Shown here: positions 60,413 through 64,000 of the stretch, piece by piece
How positions within the stretch are numbered: position 1 is the stretch's first letter
Layout of the letters: each line of letters begins with the position of its first letter
Source of the DNA: Flavobacterium sp.
GTDB lineage: Bacteria; Bacteroidota; Bacteroidia; Flavobacteriales; Flavobacteriaceae
NCBI RefSeq assembly: GCF_004295795.1
Contig: NZ_SEBR01000015.1
Span: 28,116-92,115 of the forward strand
Direction: 5' to 3'
DNA length: 64,000 nt
Notes under the pieces: model-generated
The model's database searches: none
Told to the model about the DNA's origin: nothing
The model's input: only the letters and a program-made list of their open reading frames with translations
Made by a program: the position numbers and the translations under genes

Positions 60413-61082
60413 TTTCCCATTTGTATCCGACGCCGTAAACAGTCGCGATCTTGTCCTTGAAACCGACTTCCAGCAATTTGCGCTTGAGGTTCTTGATGTG
60501 GCTGTACACGAAATCATAATTGGCGAGCATGTCGGCCATATCGCCTGACAAGTGTTCGGCAATCGCGCCTTTCGAGAGCACTTTGCCCGAATTTCCTACC
60601 AAATACAACAAAAGCACATACTCCATTTTGGTCAGATCGAGCGGATTTTCCTCGAACTTGACCGTTTTCGCCAACACGTTTATCGCCAGTCCGTCCATTT
60701 GGATGACATTGTTTCCGTCGAATTTCTTGCGTCTGATAAGCGCTTGGATTCTTACGGCAAGTTCGGCCAACGCGAACGGTTTCACGATGTAATCGTCAGC
60801 GCCGAGGTTGAATCCTTCGATTTTCGTCTCTAGCGAATCTTTGGCGGTGATGATGATGATGCCGTCGTTTTTTCCGCTTTCCCGCAGGTTTTGCAACAGC
60901 CGCAAACCGCTTCCGTCGGGCAAACCGATGTCAAGCACAATACATTCATAGTCGTATTCGGCAATCTTGGCTTGAGCCGACGCAAAAGTATTCGCCCACT
61001 CGCAAACGAAATCATTGCCTTGCAGATATTCGGCAATGCTCGCGGCCAAAAGGGTTTCGTCTTCTACAATCAGGATTTTCAT
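60405..61082 (-). CDS. OmpR-family response regulator
   Basis: A 225-residue regulator: receiver domain with Asp51 in VLDIGLPDGSG, Thr/Ala switch in IIITAKDS and Lys in YIVKPF, then a winged helix (about 128-225, KMEYVLLLYLVGNSGKVLSK, VYSHIKNLKRKL). Forms a pair with the overlapping kinase gene. It is of the same class as QseB/PmrA-type regulators; target genes are unknown. Confidence 0.94.
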   Translation of the reverse strand: MKILIVEDETLLAASIAEYLQGNDFVCEWANTFASAQAKIAEYDYECIVLDIGLPDGSGLRLLQNLRESGKNDGIIIITAKDSLETKIEGFNLGADDYIVKPFALAELAVRIQALIRRKKFDGNNVIQMDGLAINVLAKTVKFEENPLDLTKMEYVLLLYLVGNSGKVLSKGAIAEHLSGDMADMLANYDFVYSHIKNLKRKLLEVGFKDKIATVYGVGYKWEND

Positions 61083-61266
61083 CGGCTAAAGATAAGAAGT
61101 TCGGATTTCTTGTTTTTTGGATTTGCGGATTTTCAGATATCGGGATGAGATTTGAAAATTGGAATTTTACTCTATTGTTAATTTTTCGAGAATTTTTCGA
61201 CCAGAGTGCGCTTCTCCAAAATTAATCCCAAATCGCATGCTTGTTTTACGACAAATCGCCCAAAAT

Positions 61267-62358
61267 ATGTCCAAAACAAAAAAGTTCCTCAAGAGAACCG
61301 ACAGCTTTCGACGCGGCCTGACCAAAAGAATCGTGCGCGCGCTTGAACCTGCGAAATCGGATTCGTGTGAAAACCTCAACGCCGACAATGTTCGGAATGT
61401 GCTGGTTTGCCGTCCGAATCACAGGCTTGGCAACCAACTTTTGATCACGCCGTTGGTTCGCGAGATCGAGCAGGTTTTTCCAAACGCAAAGATCGATCTT
61501 TTCCTCAAGGGCAATCTCGGATTGGAACTTTTCAAGGAATATTCGGTTGTGGACAAAATGATTTTGCTTCCGAAGAAACACTTCAAGCAACTCGGACAGT
61601 ATTTGTATACGTGGATAAAAATCAGGTCCGGGAAAAAGTACGATTTAGTCGTGAATGTCGATGAAGGCTCGTCTTCCGGCCGATTGGCGACACTCGTGGC
61701 ACGCGGGAAAAATTCTTGTTCGGGCGATCTCGATTTCGTGGAATCGGGCAACGACAAATTCGACAAGTTCCACTTCGCCAAAAAACCGGTTTACACTTTC
61801 CGGGAATTTCTTGTCGAAAACGGCATCGACCGAAGCGACGAATCGGTTCCGAAAATGGATCTGAAATTGTCCGAAAAGGAAATCGAAATCGGAAAGGCGA
61901 AGTTGCGTGAACTCAACGGCAACGACAAACCGACCATCGGAATCTATACATTTGCGACGTCGAACAAATGTTATTCGCCCGAAGCTTGGACGGCATTTTA
62001 CAACCAACTGGTTGACCAATACGGCACGAGTTTCAACATTGTCGAGATTCTTCCGATAGAAAATGTATCGCAGATCAACTTCAAAGCGACGAGTTTCTAC
62101 GGAAAAGACTTGCGCGAATTGGCCGCGATCATGAACGCCATGCAGGTTTACATCAGCGGCGATTGCGGAATGATGCACTTGGCCAGCGCGACCGATGTTC
62201 CCGTTATCGGACTTTTCAAATTCCTCAACATCGACAAGTACAAACCTTACGGGAACGGCAGCGTCGGGATTTTTACGCCCGAATTCGACTCGGACAAAAT
62301 CCTGCAAAGTCTCGACGTGATTTTGGGCAATTCGTGGATTGGAAGCCGAAGCGTTTAA
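61267..62358 (+). CDS. Glycosyltransferase family 9 (heptosyltransferase-like)
   Basis: A 363-residue protein from ATG 61267 (MSKTKKF...); ATG 61237 is a possible alternative. The GT9 fold shows NVLVCRPNHRLGNQLLITPLVREIEQVFP near the start and YISGDCGMMHLASATDVPVIGLF near the end, the nucleotide-sugar site. There is no signal peptide. It would add a heptose or other sugar to lipopolysaccharide core or another surface glycan. It stands alone, so the acceptor is open. Confidence 0.88.
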   Translation: MSKTKKFLKRTDSFRRGLTKRIVRALEPAKSDSCENLNADNVRNVLVCRPNHRLGNQLLITPLVREIEQVFPNAKIDLFLKGNLGLELFKEYSVVDKMILLPKKHFKQLGQYLYTWIKIRSGKKYDLVVNVDEGSSSGRLATLVARGKNSCSGDLDFVESGNDKFDKFHFAKKPVYTFREFLVENGIDRSDESVPKMDLKLSEKEIEIGKAKLRELNGNDKPTIGIYTFATSNKCYSPEAWTAFYNQLVDQYGTSFNIVEILPIENVSQINFKATSFYGKDLRELAAIMNAMQVYISGDCGMMHLASATDVPVIGLFKFLNIDKYKPYGNGSVGIFTPEFDSDKILQSLDVILGNSWIGSRSV

Positions 62359-62544
62359 GGACTTTCTGAACTTAAAAAACGCTTTTTAGGCCAAAGCCGA
62401 CGTTTGTGAACCCGATTGCCACGTTTGTTCATTTGCATCAGAAAGCATTTTTCATCTGATTATTTTTGGATCCGAAAAGCCTCAAGTAGAAAAAATTAAT
62501 CTTCTTTTTCCTACTTTCGCGCCCGCAATCTAAAATCATCATCA

Positions 62545-63714
62545 ATGAAAAAAACTTTTACTCTTTTGCTGTCGGCGATTTGCCTGCAGTTGTTTTCCCA
62601 AACGTACACCATCACGGTTTACAACACTCAGAATTCGGGAATCGCCTCGAACAACATCCAGGATTTCAAGCTCAAGAACGGAACGATGTGGATCGTCACC
62701 AACGCCGGACTTACCAAAATGGTCGGGACGACTTTCACGAACTACAACAACGTTCCGGTTGGTTCTGATCCTTTGAACAAAGTGGCGATCGGCACGAACA
62801 ACAATGTTTTCATGTCGACTTATGCCACGGGATTCATCAAGTACAACGGTTCGGCTTTTACGACTTATACGACGTCGAATTCCCAACTTCCTAACAACAG
62901 CATCAACGACATGGCCACTGACAGCGCCGGAAATCTCTGGCTCGCGTGTCCAAACGGACTTGTCAAATTCAACGGCACGACGTTCACGACTTACATGTCT
63001 GGAGCGCAAGTGAACAGTTTGGGTATCGATCAAAGCGACAATGTTTATTTCGCGATCAACGGAATGCTCCGCAAGATCAACGCGAACGGCGCTATTGCTG
63101 ACGTTACTGATGGCGTGTACAAAATCCTGAGAGCCACGACCAGCGGTATCTATATTTCCACAGGCGACGGACTCGGTAAAATCGTGGGCAACCAATACGA
63201 ATATTTGCATTGGATGGGCGGGAACAGCTGTCTTGCAGATTGCGGCCTGTCAACTGCAGATGTAGACAACACGGGCGATTTGTGGCTTGGTCTTATGCCG
63301 AATTGCGCGAATGGCGGCGTGCAGCGTTTCACCGATTGTATTACTTATTCTCCGCAGAATTCAGCGCTGCCAAATCCTCACATCACTTCGATCGACGCAA
63401 CTTCATCTACCACAGTTTGGGCGGGAACGCAGGAAGGTGGTTTGGTGAAATTTTCTACGAATCTTGAAGCCGAAGATTTCGAGGCTAAGACTTTTTCGGT
63501 TTTCCCGAATCCTGCTAAGAATAGTTTCCAGATCGAGAATTCCCAGGATATCGTTTCTATCAGTTTTTATGACATTCGTGGGGTTGTTGTGAAGACGATT
63601 ACTTCGGAGTTTGATAACAGCATTGATGTTTCTGGTTTGGGTAGTGGGATTTATTTGTTGCAGGCTGCTACTGCCGATGGTAAGTTTTTTGCTAAACGTT
63701 TTGTTAAGGAATAA
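62545..63714 (+). CDS. T9SS-secreted propeller protein
   Basis: A 389-residue protein with signal peptide MKKTFTLLLSAICLQLFSQ. Residues about 30-300 have Reg_prop-like blades (DMATDSAGNLWLACPNGLVKFNG, STADVDNTGDLWLGL, STTVWAGTQEGGLVKF). The last 75 residues are a type A sorting tail (SVFPNPAKNSFQIEN ... GLGSGIYLLQA ... FAKRFVKE). It is exported by the type IX system. The same blade motifs occur in the pseudogene at 2629-2925 and in the HTCS sensor. Confidence 0.88.
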   Translation: MKKTFTLLLSAICLQLFSQTYTITVYNTQNSGIASNNIQDFKLKNGTMWIVTNAGLTKMVGTTFTNYNNVPVGSDPLNKVAIGTNNNVFMSTYATGFIKYNGSAFTTYTTSNSQLPNNSINDMATDSAGNLWLACPNGLVKFNGTTFTTYMSGAQVNSLGIDQSDNVYFAINGMLRKINANGAIADVTDGVYKILRATTSGIYISTGDGLGKIVGNQYEYLHWMGGNSCLADCGLSTADVDNTGDLWLGLMPNCANGGVQRFTDCITYSPQNSALPNPHITSIDATSSTTVWAGTQEGGLVKFSTNLEAEDFEAKTFSVFPNPAKNSFQIENSQDIVSISFYDIRGVVVKTITSEFDNSIDVSGLGSGIYLLQAATADGKFFAKRFVKE

Positions 63715-63737
63715 TTTTTAGTTTTTTTATATTGAGG

Positions 63738-63772
63738 TGCGAGTTGGTTTTTTCTGACTCGCATTTTTTTTT
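63738..63772 (+). terminator. Terminator of the T9SS propeller gene
   Basis: TGCGAGT (63738-63744) and ACTCGCA (63757-63763) form a perfect 7-bp stem followed by nine T residues, 23 bp past the stop. Confidence 0.85.
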
Positions 63773-63857
63773 GTCCGATAAGATTGTTTATCGCTAATTT
63801 TTTCCTTGATAAATTTCCTGTGAGGCCGGAAATCTTGCCCACTCTCGAAGCGTAAAT

Positions 63858-63964
63858 AAAAAAGCTGCGCTTTTTTGCTTCTTTCGGCAGCTGCGCTGCC
63901 GCAGGCTTTGATTTTGATTCGTCGCCTGCCAGCGGGGCTTACTTTTGCCTCGCCGCAAAAGTAA
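63858..63964. repeat. Palindrome-rich non-coding end of the window
   Basis: Four nested inverted repeats lie close together: AAAAAAGC-TGC-GCTTTTTT (63858-63876), GGCAGC-TGC-GCTGCC (63886-63900), GCAGGC/GCCTGC (63901-63929) and TTACTTTTG/CAAAAGTAA (63939-63964). The stretch is also G+C richer than the gaps before it. No convincing gene is visible from 63773 to 64000. It could be a dispersed repeat or part of a structured RNA that continues past the window. Confidence 0.5.
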
Positions 63965-64000
63965 CAAAAAGGCTCGCGGCACGACCGATTTTGGCGACCT

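Noticed and set aside
62542..63210. 222-codon minus-strand frame over the T9SS propeller gene
   Set aside because: Shadow with repetitive Arg/Val/His content; the sense frame has a signal peptide and a sorting tail.
1..64000. tRNA, rRNA, CRISPR, IS elements or prophage
   Set aside because: No cloverleaf with CCA-type end, repeat-spacer array, transposase or phage structural gene was recognised on either strand.

Overview
The window looks like chromosome of a flavobacterium (Bacteroidota, Flavobacteriia). It has two SusC/SusD loci, two secreted proteins with type IX secretion (T9SS) C-terminal tails, a hybrid two-component regulator, lipoproteins with acidic residues after the acylated Cys, and promoters with the Bacteroidota -7 box TAnnTTTG. 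Coding is dense. I saw no rRNA, tRNA, CRISPR array, insertion sequence or phage gene.

Layout. 1-4.1 kb: end of an unknown gene, cold-shock protein, NYN/LOTUS protein, fatty acid desaturase, a decayed propeller gene, and a Fic toxin with HTH antitoxin (mobile mystery proteins B/A). 4.2-20.3 kb: an arabinan utilisation locus on the minus strand (SusC, SusD, GH51, three GH43, GH127, GH51, lipoprotein aldose epimerase), with a divergent NrtR/AraR-type Nudix repressor. 20.3-31.3 kb: DUF6438 lipoprotein, DUF3095 cyclase-like protein, DUF2383 ferritin-like protein, LytT/LytS pair, DUF5694, DJ-1, ABM and Crp genes, a T9SS protein, and a RibD-like reductase. 31.3-47 kb: a cation efflux gene and a second glycan locus (SusC, SusD, GH130, MFS transporter, an unrecognised 572-residue secreted protein, GH13) under a 1401-residue hybrid regulator. 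47-57.2 kb: patatin/BamA-like protein, two small charged ORFs, an operon for glycosyltransferase, UDP-galactopyranose mutase and a GH1-like glycosidase, then ferritin-like YciF protein, large-subunit catalase, SemiSWEET and a small membrane protein. 57.2-64 kb: LRR lipoprotein, outer-membrane channel-like protein, two-component pair, GT9, T9SS propeller protein, and a palindrome-rich non-coding end.

How the genes fit together. In the arabinan locus, SusCD imports oligosaccharides, GH43/GH51 enzymes cut alpha-arabinofuranosides, GH127 cuts beta-arabinofuranosides, and the epimerase equilibrates the freed sugar. The repressor probably acts on a GTG...CAC element over the susC start site. The second locus carries two perfect GTGTACAC palindromes 21 bp apart upstream of susC, the likely binding site of the hybrid regulator, and a UUCG hairpin with a U-tract between susD and the enzymes.

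The most interesting signal is not a gene. Six promoters (for the DUF2383 protein, the Lys-rich protein, the galactofuranose operon, catalase plus YciF, SemiSWEET and the 83-residue membrane protein) share a direct repeat close to SAATTGTGTA with an exact 21-bp period, followed at a fixed distance by a TAnnTTTG-like box in place of a normal -33 element. This looks like an activator-dependent stress and envelope regulon. The LytT regulator encoded next to one of the sites is the leading candidate activator. All of this comes from reading the sequence; no search or alignment was run.
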